Shown here in pieces: positions 41,619 through 51,758 of a DNA stretch of 64,000 nt. Within the stretch, counting starts at the first letter, position 1. Each line of letters opens with the position of its first letter. Under the pieces are notes generated by a model. It did not search any database. It saw only the letters and a program-made list of their open reading frames with translations, and was not told where the DNA came from. Location: NCBI GenBank assembly GCA_963848085.1, contig CAWKCE010000003.1:372001-436000 (forward strand), in the 5' to 3' direction. Both the position numbers and the translations under genes were made by a program. The stretch comes from CAWKCE01 sp032127035 (lineage in GTDB: Bacteria > Actinomycetota > Actinomycetes > JAHEKZ01).

Positions 41619-42100
41619 CTGACACCAAAGACGTCCGGATCGAACGCATCTTCAACGCGCCCATCGACCTGGTCTGGGCGATGTGGACCGAAGCCGAGCA
41701 CTTCGCCAACTGGTACGGCCCGATGGGCGCCACGATCCCGAAGGCCGACATGGACGTGCAGGTCGGCGGTCGCCGCCACATCGCCATGGAGATGGAAACG
41801 CCTGGCGGCCCGATGAAGATGTTCTTCGTCGGTGAGTACCGCGAGGTCGAGCCGAAGACTCGCCTCGTCTACACCGAGAGCATGGCCGACGCAGAGGGCA
41901 ACGCCATCACCTCCGAGCAGATGGGTATGCCTGCCGGCGCGCCGATGGAGACCGCGATCATGGTCGAGCTCGAAGACCAGGGCGACCGCACCAGGATGGT
42001 CATGACCCACATCGGCGTTCCCGCCGACTCCCCAGGTGCCCAGGGTTGGGCGATGGCGATCGACAAGATGGAAGCACGCGTCGCCGAGCTCCGCGGCTGA
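41615..42100 (+). CDS. SRPBCC/AHSA1 domain protein
   Basis: 161 residues. IERIFNAPIDLVWAMWTEAEHFANWYGP is the standard AHSA1 opening, followed by the ligand-cavity strands GRRHIAMEME, FVGEYREVEPKTRLVYTE and a C-terminal helix AQGWAMAIDKMEARVAEL. It is translationally coupled to the ArsR regulator. Ligand unknown. Confidence 0.88.
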   Translation: MTDTKDVRIERIFNAPIDLVWAMWTEAEHFANWYGPMGATIPKADMDVQVGGRRHIAMEMETPGGPMKMFFVGEYREVEPKTRLVYTESMADAEGNAITSEQMGMPAGAPMETAIMVELEDQGDRTRMVMTHIGVPADSPGAQGWAMAIDKMEARVAELRG

Positions 42101-42281
42101 CCGCGACGGGGCCGCTGGCTTGGCCGCCGCCCCGACCGCACCAAGCCTTTCTCTTCAGGTCAGTTTCGTAACGGTCTCGGAACGGTCGAGCCGGACCATG
42201 GAGCCACTCGGAGCTCACCTCGTGCGGCTCCGGTGAACACCTCTCTTCTACGCGAACGCACCAACAACGAAGGGACTACCG

Positions 42282-43139
42282 GTGAAGCTCAAGACGACGG
42301 CTACCACGTTTGTGGTCACGGCCGCGCTCGCGGTGGCCGGCCTGGCTGTGGCACCAGCCACGGCCAGCGCCGGATCAACGGACCGGGCAGCTGCCCGGCC
42401 GGGGGCCCCAGGCAAGCCGAAGGTGGTCAAGATCAGGAGCAACGACCGCGCGGTGAAGATGGACGACGCCCACTTCCGCCCGGGCGTGACTGAGTTCCGG
42501 GTGGTGAAGACCGCACATCGCGGGTCTTCGGTCATCATTGTCGAGACCGACAACCTTGATCGGCTGTTCAAGAAGTTCGACCAGGCCGGATCAGGGGCCC
42601 CGGGGAGCGCCGATGCGATGAAGACAGTTGACCGCATCGCGACCTTCTACGGCGGCGGCGCCGAAGGTGCCAGATGGCAGGTCAGGCTGAGCAGCGGCTC
42701 GTACTACCTGATCGACACCAAGACCAACAAGCTCACCACGTTCCGGGTGACGGGTGAGCGCCGCAGTCCCAAGATGGCCAAGCCGGACAGCGAGGTCTGG
42801 GCCACCAGGCAGAACCAGTTCGAGACCTCCGGTGACCTCAGCGGCAAGTGGGTGAGCTTCGAGAACAAGTCACACGAGATCCACTTCCTCGAGGCCGACC
42901 GCGTCGCCGACGGAACCACCGCCAGCGACGTACGCCAGTCCTTCAAGTCCCCGAAGGACCCGCAGTGGCTTCTTCCCGGCGGCTTCTTCTTCGAAATCCA
43001 GTCGCCGGGCGTCAGGACGGTGCACCGGCAGGACGTCAGGCAGAGCAGGTACCTGCTCATGTGCTGGATGCCGAGTGAGGAGCAGGACGGCGTGCCTCAC
43101 GCGATGATGGGCATGTGGCACCTGGTCAACGGTGTCTAG
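42282..43139 (+). CDS. Secreted protein with two cupredoxin-like halves
   Basis: 285 residues from GTG 42282, with AAGGGACT ahead. Signal peptide TTFVVTAALAVAGLAVAPATASA, cleaved near residue 30. Two cupredoxin-like repeats can be guessed: the first ends near DTKTNKLTTFRV, the second carries VSFENKSHEIHFLEA and, at the C-terminus, LLMCWMPSEEQDGVPHAMMGM. The latter has a Cys, His and Met spaced like a type 1 copper site, with an earlier His in SHEIHF. It ends six bases before a multicopper oxidase gene and could be its electron or copper partner. No family name recognised. Confidence 0.6.
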   Translation: MKLKTTATTFVVTAALAVAGLAVAPATASAGSTDRAAARPGAPGKPKVVKIRSNDRAVKMDDAHFRPGVTEFRVVKTAHRGSSVIIVETDNLDRLFKKFDQAGSGAPGSADAMKTVDRIATFYGGGAEGARWQVRLSSGSYYLIDTKTNKLTTFRVTGERRSPKMAKPDSEVWATRQNQFETSGDLSGKWVSFENKSHEIHFLEADRVADGTTASDVRQSFKSPKDPQWLLPGGFFFEIQSPGVRTVHRQDVRQSRYLLMCWMPSEEQDGVPHAMMGMWHLVNGV

Positions 43140-43145
43140 CGTCCT

Positions 43146-44669
43146 ATGAGGTGGCCAACAGCGGCGTTGGTGGCGGTGAGCGCACTTGCGCTCGCCGCCA
43201 CCGCTGCGGTGCCGGCAGCTCCGGCAGCTCCGGCCTCGTCGTCCGGTACGTCCGGCCCGTGCAGCGGGATCGACAACGCGGCGAAGAAGCAACGCTGCCG
43301 CGACAGCCTGCTACCTGACACCTACTCGATCCACGACATGGGGATGCACGAGTACGGAGGTGGCAGCCACCACTACTCGGGCCCCATGCGCAGTGTGGCA
43401 AAGCTCCGCGGCCCGACCGGTCAACCGGACGTGTCGTACACGCTCAAGGCGGCATACGAGCGAACGTCGGTGGCCGGCCGACGGCAACGGGTGTACACCG
43501 TGAACGGATCGAGCCCCGGACCGACCATCGTCGCTGAACAAGGCGATCTCGTGCGGGTCGTACTCCGGAACCGGAACATCGGTGCGGGCACCACGATTCA
43601 CTGGCACGGCGTGGACGTCCCCAACGGCGAGGACGGCGTGGCCGGCGTCACCCAGAACGCTGTTCTCCCTGGTGACCACTTCACCTACCGGTTCCGGGCA
43701 CGGGACGCCGGGACGTACTGGTACCACGCGCACCAGTACTCGCAGCGCCAAGTCACGCGGGGACTGGTCGGCGCCGTCGTGATCCGGCCCAAGGGCGCAC
43801 CCGTGCCTCCGGCCGCCACGAGCGATGTGACAGCGCTGGTCCATAGCTATCGAGGGCGCAACACGATCAACGGCCTGACAGGGGAGCAGGTGGTGGGTGG
43901 TGATGTTGGGAGCCGACGGCTCCGCTTCGTGAACACGAACCAGGGAGCCTTGCGGGTCGCCGCCACTGTCCCGTTCCAGGTCGTCGCCATCGACGGCGTT
44001 GATGTCCACCTCCCCACCACCTTGCCCGCCGACACCTACGTGGAGGTACCTGCGGCCGGCCGGGTCGACATCGTGCTTGTGGGCACGCCCACGTCGGCAC
44101 GTGTGGGTGTGGTCAACGGACCAAGCCTGGTTCTCGGTGGTGGATCGCCCCCGGCGCTGAATGCTGGGCAGGCGTTCGACCCGTTGCACTACGGCGTCCC
44201 CGACCCATCGGTGCGCACGCCCACTCCGGACCGGCGGTTCGACTACGTCATCGGTCAGAAGCACGGGTACCTCGACGGGAAGTTCGGCTACTGGTTCAGC
44301 ATCAACGGGAAGCTCATCCCCCACGTGCCGATGTTCATGGTGAAACCCGGCGAGACGATCCGGGTGCGCTTCAGGAACAACACTCCTATGGCCCACCCGA
44401 TGCACCTGCACGGTCAACACATGCTGGTGCTCACCCGGAACGGTCAGCCGTCCACCGGGTCACCGTGGTGGGTCGACACCCTGGAGATCCACCCCGGCGA
44501 GAAGTACACCGTGCAGGTCACGACGGACAACCCAGGCGACTGGATGTTCCACTGCCACATCCTGGCCCACGCTTCGGCCGGTCTGATCACACACCTGTCC
44601 TACATGAACGTCCGCAACCCCTTCCGAATCGGAGTCATCAACAAGAAGCTGACCAACCACCCGGAGTGA
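43146..44669 (+). CDS. Secreted multicopper oxidase
   Basis: 507 residues. Signal peptide ALVAVSALALAATAAVPAAP, ending near residue 25. Four copper-binding motifs are present: HWHG near 152, YHAH near 192, HPMHLHG near 417 and HCHILAH near 468, giving the T1 and trinuclear sites; the axial residue is Leu/Ile-like. Three-domain laccase-type, probably oxidising phenolic, Cu(I) or Mn(II) substrates outside the cell. It lies directly after the cupredoxin-like gene and likely forms one operon with it. Confidence 0.9.
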   Translation: MRWPTAALVAVSALALAATAAVPAAPAAPASSSGTSGPCSGIDNAAKKQRCRDSLLPDTYSIHDMGMHEYGGGSHHYSGPMRSVAKLRGPTGQPDVSYTLKAAYERTSVAGRRQRVYTVNGSSPGPTIVAEQGDLVRVVLRNRNIGAGTTIHWHGVDVPNGEDGVAGVTQNAVLPGDHFTYRFRARDAGTYWYHAHQYSQRQVTRGLVGAVVIRPKGAPVPPAATSDVTALVHSYRGRNTINGLTGEQVVGGDVGSRRLRFVNTNQGALRVAATVPFQVVAIDGVDVHLPTTLPADTYVEVPAAGRVDIVLVGTPTSARVGVVNGPSLVLGGGSPPALNAGQAFDPLHYGVPDPSVRTPTPDRRFDYVIGQKHGYLDGKFGYWFSINGKLIPHVPMFMVKPGETIRVRFRNNTPMAHPMHLHGQHMLVLTRNGQPSTGSPWWVDTLEIHPGEKYTVQVTTDNPGDWMFHCHILAHASAGLITHLSYMNVRNPFRIGVINKKLTNHPE

Positions 44670-44707
44670 GGTCCGCCAGGACCGCCCGCGCCTGGCAGGA
44701 GCGACCG

Positions 44708-44740
44708 TTGTCTTGACTGGTTCCAGACAAGGACTAGGGT
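44708..44740 (+). promoter_or_regulatory. furA-katG promoter with Fur-box palindrome
   Basis: TTGTCT (44708-44713) and AGACAA (44725-44730) form an inverted repeat around TTGACT, which is also a -35 (44713-44718). A -10 TAGGGT at 44735-44740 sits 16 bases away. The furA GTG lies 6 bases after the -10, where transcription should start, so the mRNA is probably leaderless. Confidence 0.7.
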
Positions 44741-44746
44741 CGAAGT

Positions 44747-45202
44747 GTGAGCGACACCGTCTCCGTCACCTCGACCGCTGACCGCATCCGGTCGGCCGGG
44801 CTGCGTGCCACCGTGCCGAGAGTTGCCGTGCTCGACGCGCTCTACGCCGTCCCGCACGCGGACGTCGACGCCGTCCTGACCGAGGTCCGCGCCAGCACCG
44901 AGGTGTCGACGCAGGCGGTCTACGACGTGCTGCGGGCCTTCACCTCGGCCGGGCTTGTTCGCCGGATCGAGCCCGCGGGGAGTCCAGCCCGGTTCGAGAC
45001 CCGCGTGGGTGACAACCACCACCACGTCGTGTGCCGCGGTTGTGGCGCCACCGCGGACGTCGACTGCGCCGTCGGCTCCGCCCCGTGCCTGGACCCGAGC
45101 AACGACAACGGATTCCTCATCGACGAGTCAGAGGTCACCCACTGGGGGCTCTGCCCGAACTGCCAGACGTCCATCGACCCGGAGCGAGACTCACGTGCCT
45201 GA
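44747..45202 (+). CDS. furA: FurA-type peroxide/iron-responsive repressor
   Basis: 151 residues. Winged helix with STQAVYDVLRAFTSAGLVRRIE, then the metal-binding C-terminal domain: HHHVVCRGCGATADVDC with CxxC near residue 96 and the second CPNCQ pair near 140. Regulates the adjacent katG through the palindrome in the promoter; FurA-type regulators of actinobacteria sense peroxide. Starts with GTG without a ribosome-binding site, fitting a leaderless transcript. Confidence 0.93.
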   Translation: MSDTVSVTSTADRIRSAGLRATVPRVAVLDALYAVPHADVDAVLTEVRASTEVSTQAVYDVLRAFTSAGLVRRIEPAGSPARFETRVGDNHHHVVCRGCGATADVDCAVGSAPCLDPSNDNGFLIDESEVTHWGLCPNCQTSIDPERDSRA

Positions 45203-45233
45203 CAACCGCAACGCGACCACAGGAGAGAACGAC

Positions 45234-47411
<2,178 letters not shown>

Positions 47412-47443
47412 CCCGGGAGCACCGGCCGGCTTGGTCACGAATG

Positions 47444-47478
47444 TGCGGTATTCGCGGCCCGCGCCGCGAATACCGCAC
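47444..47478 (+). terminator. 15-pair hairpin after katG
   Basis: GTGCGGTATTCGCGG (47444-47458) and its exact complement (47464-47478) flank CCGCG. It lies 33 bases after katG. No T-run, so a terminator of the high-GC type. Confidence 0.7.
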
Positions 47479-47494
47479 GCCGAGGGTGGCGTGC

Positions 47495-47530
47495 GTGCGG
47501 AATTGCGTGCAGAAGGTAGGAATTCCGCAC
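47495..47530. repeat. Second palindrome with related arms
   Basis: GTGCGGAATT (47495-47504) and AATTCCGCAC (47521-47530) are inverted, 16 bases apart. The arms share GTGCGG with the hairpin before it, so the two are a tandem pair of similar dyads. Confidence 0.6.
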
Positions 47531-47615
47531 ATCCGTGCATCCGGCGATCGGGGGCGGCCGGCCCCGGGACTTCGAGCCCTGCCCCCGCCCCCCGGCTGGG
47601 TCTAGCGTCGCCACC

Positions 47616-49766
47616 ATGACGACCACGCCCGCTCACGTTCGTGGCGCGACGATCACCCGGGACTCCCACGGGGTCCCGCACATCGATGCCGCCAGCGAGG
47701 CCGACCTGTACCGGGGGTTGGGCTGGGTACACGGGTCGGACCGGCCGCTGCAGGTGCTCGCCACGCGGATGGCCGGGTGGGGACGACTGGCGGAGCACCT
47801 TCCGGGGGCGGACCTGCTCGCGGCTGACCGATCCTTCCGTCGGATCGGCATCCACGTCGGTGCACAGGAGCAGGTGGCGCGGATGTCGCCGGATGCCAAG
47901 AACCTGGTCCTGGCCTACTGCGAGGGCATGAACGACGCGCTGCGAGGACGAGCCCCATGGGAGCTGCGGCTGTTCGGCGTTCGTCGGGTGGAGCCGTGGA
48001 CCCCGGCCGACTGCGTCGTGCTGGCGCGGCTGGTCGGGTTCGTCGGGCTGGCGCAGAGCCAGGGCGAGATGGAGCGGCTGCTCGTCCAGCTGGTGCGGGC
48101 CGGCATCCCGCGCGACTACCTGACCGAGCTGTTCCCCCGCGGGCTGGACGGACTGGACGAGGAACTGGTCGCCGGTGTGGCACCAGGGGAGCCGCTGGTG
48201 CCTCCGGACGTCCGCTGGCTTCCCTTCGTCCCCCGGCCGGTCGCCTCGAACAACTGGGTCGTTGGTCCCTCACGGACGAAGAGCGGGAAGGCGCTGCTGT
48301 CCGGCGACCCGCACCTGGAGCTTCGCCTGCCCGCGATCTGGAGCGAGGTGGTGGGCACCTGGGAGGACCACTGGGTCGTCGCCGCCACGATGCCCGGACT
48401 CCCCGGCTTCCTCGTCGGACGGACCGACCGGCTGGCCTGGACACCGACCTACGCGTTCATGGACGCGACCGACTCGTGGGTCGAGGAGTGCCGCGCCGGA
48501 TCGGTACGCCGAGACGTGGACGGCGAGCCCACGTGGGTTCCAGCGACGCGCCGGGTCGAGACCATCAAGGTGCGTCGCGGCTCGCCCGTCGAGCTCGTGG
48601 TGTACGAGACCGACCGAGGACTCCTGGATGCCGATCCCCATGTCGAGGGCCGCCACCTGTCGACGCGCTGGTCCGGTGGCAGTGGTGGCGCGGCGTCGAT
48701 GGAAGCCGTGGTTGGCCTGCTCCACGCGGGTGACGTGGACGCCGGTCGGGAAGCCATCGGGCGGCTTGAGATGGCGTTCAACTGGCTGCTCGCCGACTCG
48801 GCGGGGTCGATCGGCTACCAGATGTCCGGGCTGCTTCCCCTACGCACGCGGCCGGACTCGGGACTGGTTCCGCAGCCGGCGTCGGATCCGACGACCGCAT
48901 GGCTCGGCTTCGCCGGGCTGGAGGAGCTGCCGCGGGACAAGGATCCTGAGTGCGGGTTCCTCGTCACCGCCAACAACGACCTCAACCACCTGGGCAGGCT
49001 GGCGCCCAGCACCTTGCCGATGGGGGACTCGCGGGCGGTCCGGATCGCAGAGGCACTTGCTGAGAACGACGCGTGGACCGTGGCGGACAGTCAGCGCCTC
49101 CAGCTCGACCTCGTGTCGCAGCACGCGCTGCGCTACCTGGACGCGCTGCGTCCGCTGCTGGGCGACGGTACGAATGAGCGCGTGCTCAGCGCCTGGGACG
49201 GCAGGTACTCAGCGGGCTCGGTCGGGGCCACCTTGTTCGAGCGGTGGTACCGGGGACTCGTCCTGGACGTCTTTGGCGCCGCGCTCGGCCGGGACGTCGT
49301 CGAGTACCTGCTGAGCGAGACCGGAGTCTTGGTCGACTTCTACCACAACGTTGACGGCGTCCTTCTGCGTGAGCGCTCAGCGTGGTTCGGCGACGCGACG
49401 CGGGGCGAGGTCTACTCACGAGTCGCGGCGCGGACGCTCCCTGGGCCGGTTGAGCCGTGGGCTGCGACGCGTCCCATCACGGCGCGACACCTGCTGTTCG
49501 GCGGCACGCCGCTGGCGCGACTGGGCTTCGACCGGGGCCCGTTCCCGCTCCCGGGCGGGCGGGGCACCGTTCAGCAGGGACAGATCTACCGGTCGGAGGG
49601 GCGGGAGACGTCCTTCCTACCGACGCTGCGGTTCGTCACCGACTTCGCTGAGGATCGGGCACACACGGCGCTTGCGGGTGGTCCGAGCGACCGGGTGCGG
49701 TCGCGGTGGTACGCCAGCGGGTTCGAGGACTGGCGGGCAGGCCGTCTGAAGACGCTGGAGCCGTAG
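47616..49766 (+). CDS. Penicillin acylase family (S45) amidohydrolase
   Basis: 716 residues from ATG 47616. Family start GATITRDSHGVPHIDA and the acylase segment GLGWVHGSDR; the Ntn-hydrolase nucleophile is predicted as Ser in VASNNWVV near residue 210, after which the precursor should cleave itself. No signal peptide is visible, unlike secreted penicillin acylases, so a cytoplasmic or unusual location is likely. Substrate could be N-acyl amino acids, acyl-homoserine lactones or lipopeptides. The frame upstream to 47535 lacks conservation. Confidence 0.88.
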   Translation: MTTTPAHVRGATITRDSHGVPHIDAASEADLYRGLGWVHGSDRPLQVLATRMAGWGRLAEHLPGADLLAADRSFRRIGIHVGAQEQVARMSPDAKNLVLAYCEGMNDALRGRAPWELRLFGVRRVEPWTPADCVVLARLVGFVGLAQSQGEMERLLVQLVRAGIPRDYLTELFPRGLDGLDEELVAGVAPGEPLVPPDVRWLPFVPRPVASNNWVVGPSRTKSGKALLSGDPHLELRLPAIWSEVVGTWEDHWVVAATMPGLPGFLVGRTDRLAWTPTYAFMDATDSWVEECRAGSVRRDVDGEPTWVPATRRVETIKVRRGSPVELVVYETDRGLLDADPHVEGRHLSTRWSGGSGGAASMEAVVGLLHAGDVDAGREAIGRLEMAFNWLLADSAGSIGYQMSGLLPLRTRPDSGLVPQPASDPTTAWLGFAGLEELPRDKDPECGFLVTANNDLNHLGRLAPSTLPMGDSRAVRIAEALAENDAWTVADSQRLQLDLVSQHALRYLDALRPLLGDGTNERVLSAWDGRYSAGSVGATLFERWYRGLVLDVFGAALGRDVVEYLLSETGVLVDFYHNVDGVLLRERSAWFGDATRGEVYSRVAARTLPGPVEPWAATRPITARHLLFGGTPLARLGFDRGPFPLPGGRGTVQQGQIYRSEGRETSFLPTLRFVTDFAEDRAHTALAGGPSDRVRSRWYASGFEDWRAGRLKTLEP

Positions 49767-50095
49767 CGATTCGTGCCCGAGAGTGTCCGCCACCTAGGAA
49801 GTCTTGACCGCGGTCCGCCACCAGAGGCCGGCAATGATCTCGCCCACCCCAACGGCGGCGAACGCCGGCTGAAGGGGACTGCTCCATCCGATGAGCGGAC
49901 ACTAGGCGCACACCCAAGCGGTGAGCACGCCGCCAGCGATGACGCTGACGTGATGGGCGACCGGTCTGCTCATCGACCGGTCCGATCGTCGCCGCCCGGG
50001 GCACTGTGCGAGATTGCGTGCCACAGGGCCACCATCTCGCACAGATGTCCGGATGCCGACGCCCCGACGCGCACCACGACCGACAAGGATGGCCA
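49767..50095. other. Intergenic stretch
   Basis: 329 bases between the acylase and the metallopeptidase, carrying the minus-strand relic described at 49794-49973 and otherwise nothing clear. Confidence 0.4.
49794..49973 (-). pseudogene. Small membrane protein with an in-frame amber codon
   Basis: Reading from ATG 49973: MSRPVAHHVSVIAGGVLTAW-VCA, then TAG (49902-49904), then CPLIGWSSPLQPAFAAVGVG and EIIAGLWWRTAVKTS before the final stop. The two halves make two hydrophobic helices of a plausible 59-residue protein, so the amber looks like a late mutation. No match known. Confidence 0.4.
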
Positions 50096-50464
50096 GTGGA
50101 CCCTTCGGTGGTGCCCCCGGACACGTTCGAGGCAATGGTCCTGGACGCGTTGGACGCCCTCCCCGACTGGGTCATGCCGATCGTGTCCGAGATCGCGGTG
50201 TTGGTGGAGGACCAGCAGGATCCGGCCGAGGCGCACGAGGGCGTTCTGTGCCTGGGTCTGTACCGCGGCATTCCCCGAACCCGGTTCGCAGGCCGGGCGC
50301 CCGGGACGCTGCCGGACACAATCACGCTGTATCGCATCCCGATCCTCACGGTGTGCGAGCGGCCGGAGGACGTCCCTGGCCGAGTTCTTCGCGTGCTCGG
50401 CCACGAGGTCGGCCACGCCCTCGGGCTGGGTGAGGCGCGGCTGCGGGAGCTCGGGTGGCACTGA
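50096..50464 (+). CDS. Minimal metallopeptidase family protein
   Basis: 122 residues from GTG 50096, with AAGGA ahead. The conserved HEVGHALGLGEARL near residue 101 is the zincin HExxH, and the N-terminus FEAMVLDALDALPDWV fits the small bacterial metallopeptidase group (MMP1-like, DUF1025). No signal peptide. Substrate unknown. Confidence 0.88.
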   Translation: MDPSVVPPDTFEAMVLDALDALPDWVMPIVSEIAVLVEDQQDPAEAHEGVLCLGLYRGIPRTRFAGRAPGTLPDTITLYRIPILTVCERPEDVPGRVLRVLGHEVGHALGLGEARLRELGWH

Positions 50465-50572
50465 CCAGCCGTTAGCCTGAGCCGATGGCCCCTGCGTCGT
50501 CCCGCCGTGCCGAGCGACCAGCACGACCCAGAGCATGACCGTGGCCTGGGTCAGGCAAGGGGTGATCTGCGG

Positions 50573-51751
50573 ATGAGCACCGCGCGCCGTCTACCCGAGC
50601 AGGCCGAGGTCGTGGTGATCGGCGGCGGCGTGATGGGCGTGAGCACGGCGTTCCACCTCGCCGAGGCGGGCGTCACCGACGTCCTGCTGCTGGAGAAGGA
50701 CGCGCTTGCGAGCGGGTCGACGTCGAAGTCTGCTGGTGGGGTTCGCGCACAGTTCTCGGACGCGGTGAACATCGCCCTCGGCGCCCGGAGTCTGCCGGCT
50801 TTCGAGCAGTTCGGCGCGCGGCCCGGTGGGGAGATCGACCTGCACCAAGTCGGCTACCTGTTCCTCCACACCGATGCCGAGGCGTGGTCCGCGGCGCGGG
50901 ACGCCGTCGCGCTGCAGAACTCCCTCGGGATTCGGACGTGCCTGCTCTCCGCTGCGGAGGCCGGCGAGCGCAGTCCCGGAGTCGACGTCTCGGATGTGCT
51001 CGGTGCGACCTTCCACCCGCGCGACGGGTACTGCAGCCCGGAGAGCGTGGTTCAGGGATACGCTCGCGCCGCGCGGCAGCTGGGCGCGCGCGTGCACGTT
51101 GGCGTCGACGTCACCGGCATCGATACCGATGGCAGCCAGATCACCGCCGTCCTGACGTCTTCCGGAGTCGTACGCACGTCCACCGTGGTCTGCGCGGCGG
51201 GCGCCTGGTCGCGGGTCGTCGGGTCCTGGGTCGGAGTCGACCTCCCGGTGGAGCCGCTGCGTCGTCAGATCCTGGTGACCGAGCCCCTCACCGAGAACCT
51301 TCGGAGCGTCTTCCACGACGCGATGCCGATGACGATCGATGCCGCGTCGACGTTCTACCTGCACCGAGAAGGCCCCGGGGTGCTCCTCGGTATGTCCTAC
51401 CGGGAGGAGCAGCCGGGCTTCCGAGAGGGCTACAGCGAGGACTGGCTTCCCGACCTGCTCGAGGTGATGGAGCGCCGAGCTCCCGCCTTGCTTGACGTCG
51501 GAGTCGCCCACCGCTGGGCCGGCTACTACGAGGTCACTCCGGACGACAACGCCGTCATCGGCCAGTCGTCGACCATTTCCCGGTTCTTGTACGCCGCCGG
51601 TTTCTCCGGCCACGGCTTCCTGCAAGGCCCGGCCGTCGGTGAGGTGCTGCGCGACCTGTACCTCGGCCGCGATCCGGTCGTGGACGTCGGCACGCTGGCG
51701 GCCGAGCGGTTCTCGCTCGGCGAGGTCGTGCTCGAGCGCGGGATTGTGTGA
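50573..51751 (+). CDS. FAD-dependent amino-acid oxidoreductase (DAO/sarcosine oxidase-like)
   Basis: 392 residues from ATG 50573. FAD-binding VVVIGGGVMGVSTAFHLAEAG at residues 13-33 (dinucleotide fold), then GSTSKSAGGVRAQFSDAVN and the C-terminal GHGFLQGPAVGEVL that contacts the flavin. Typical of the sarcosine/dimethylglycine/D-amino acid oxidase family, which oxidises secondary or primary amines. It is followed seven bases later by a PLP decarboxylase, suggesting a joint amine pathway. Confidence 0.85.
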   Translation: MSTARRLPEQAEVVVIGGGVMGVSTAFHLAEAGVTDVLLLEKDALASGSTSKSAGGVRAQFSDAVNIALGARSLPAFEQFGARPGGEIDLHQVGYLFLHTDAEAWSAARDAVALQNSLGIRTCLLSAAEAGERSPGVDVSDVLGATFHPRDGYCSPESVVQGYARAARQLGARVHVGVDVTGIDTDGSQITAVLTSSGVVRTSTVVCAAGAWSRVVGSWVGVDLPVEPLRRQILVTEPLTENLRSVFHDAMPMTIDAASTFYLHREGPGVLLGMSYREEQPGFREGYSEDWLPDLLEVMERRAPALLDVGVAHRWAGYYEVTPDDNAVIGQSSTISRFLYAAGFSGHGFLQGPAVGEVLRDLYLGRDPVVDVGTLAAERFSLGEVVLERGIV

Positions 51752-51758
51752 CCCGCCC

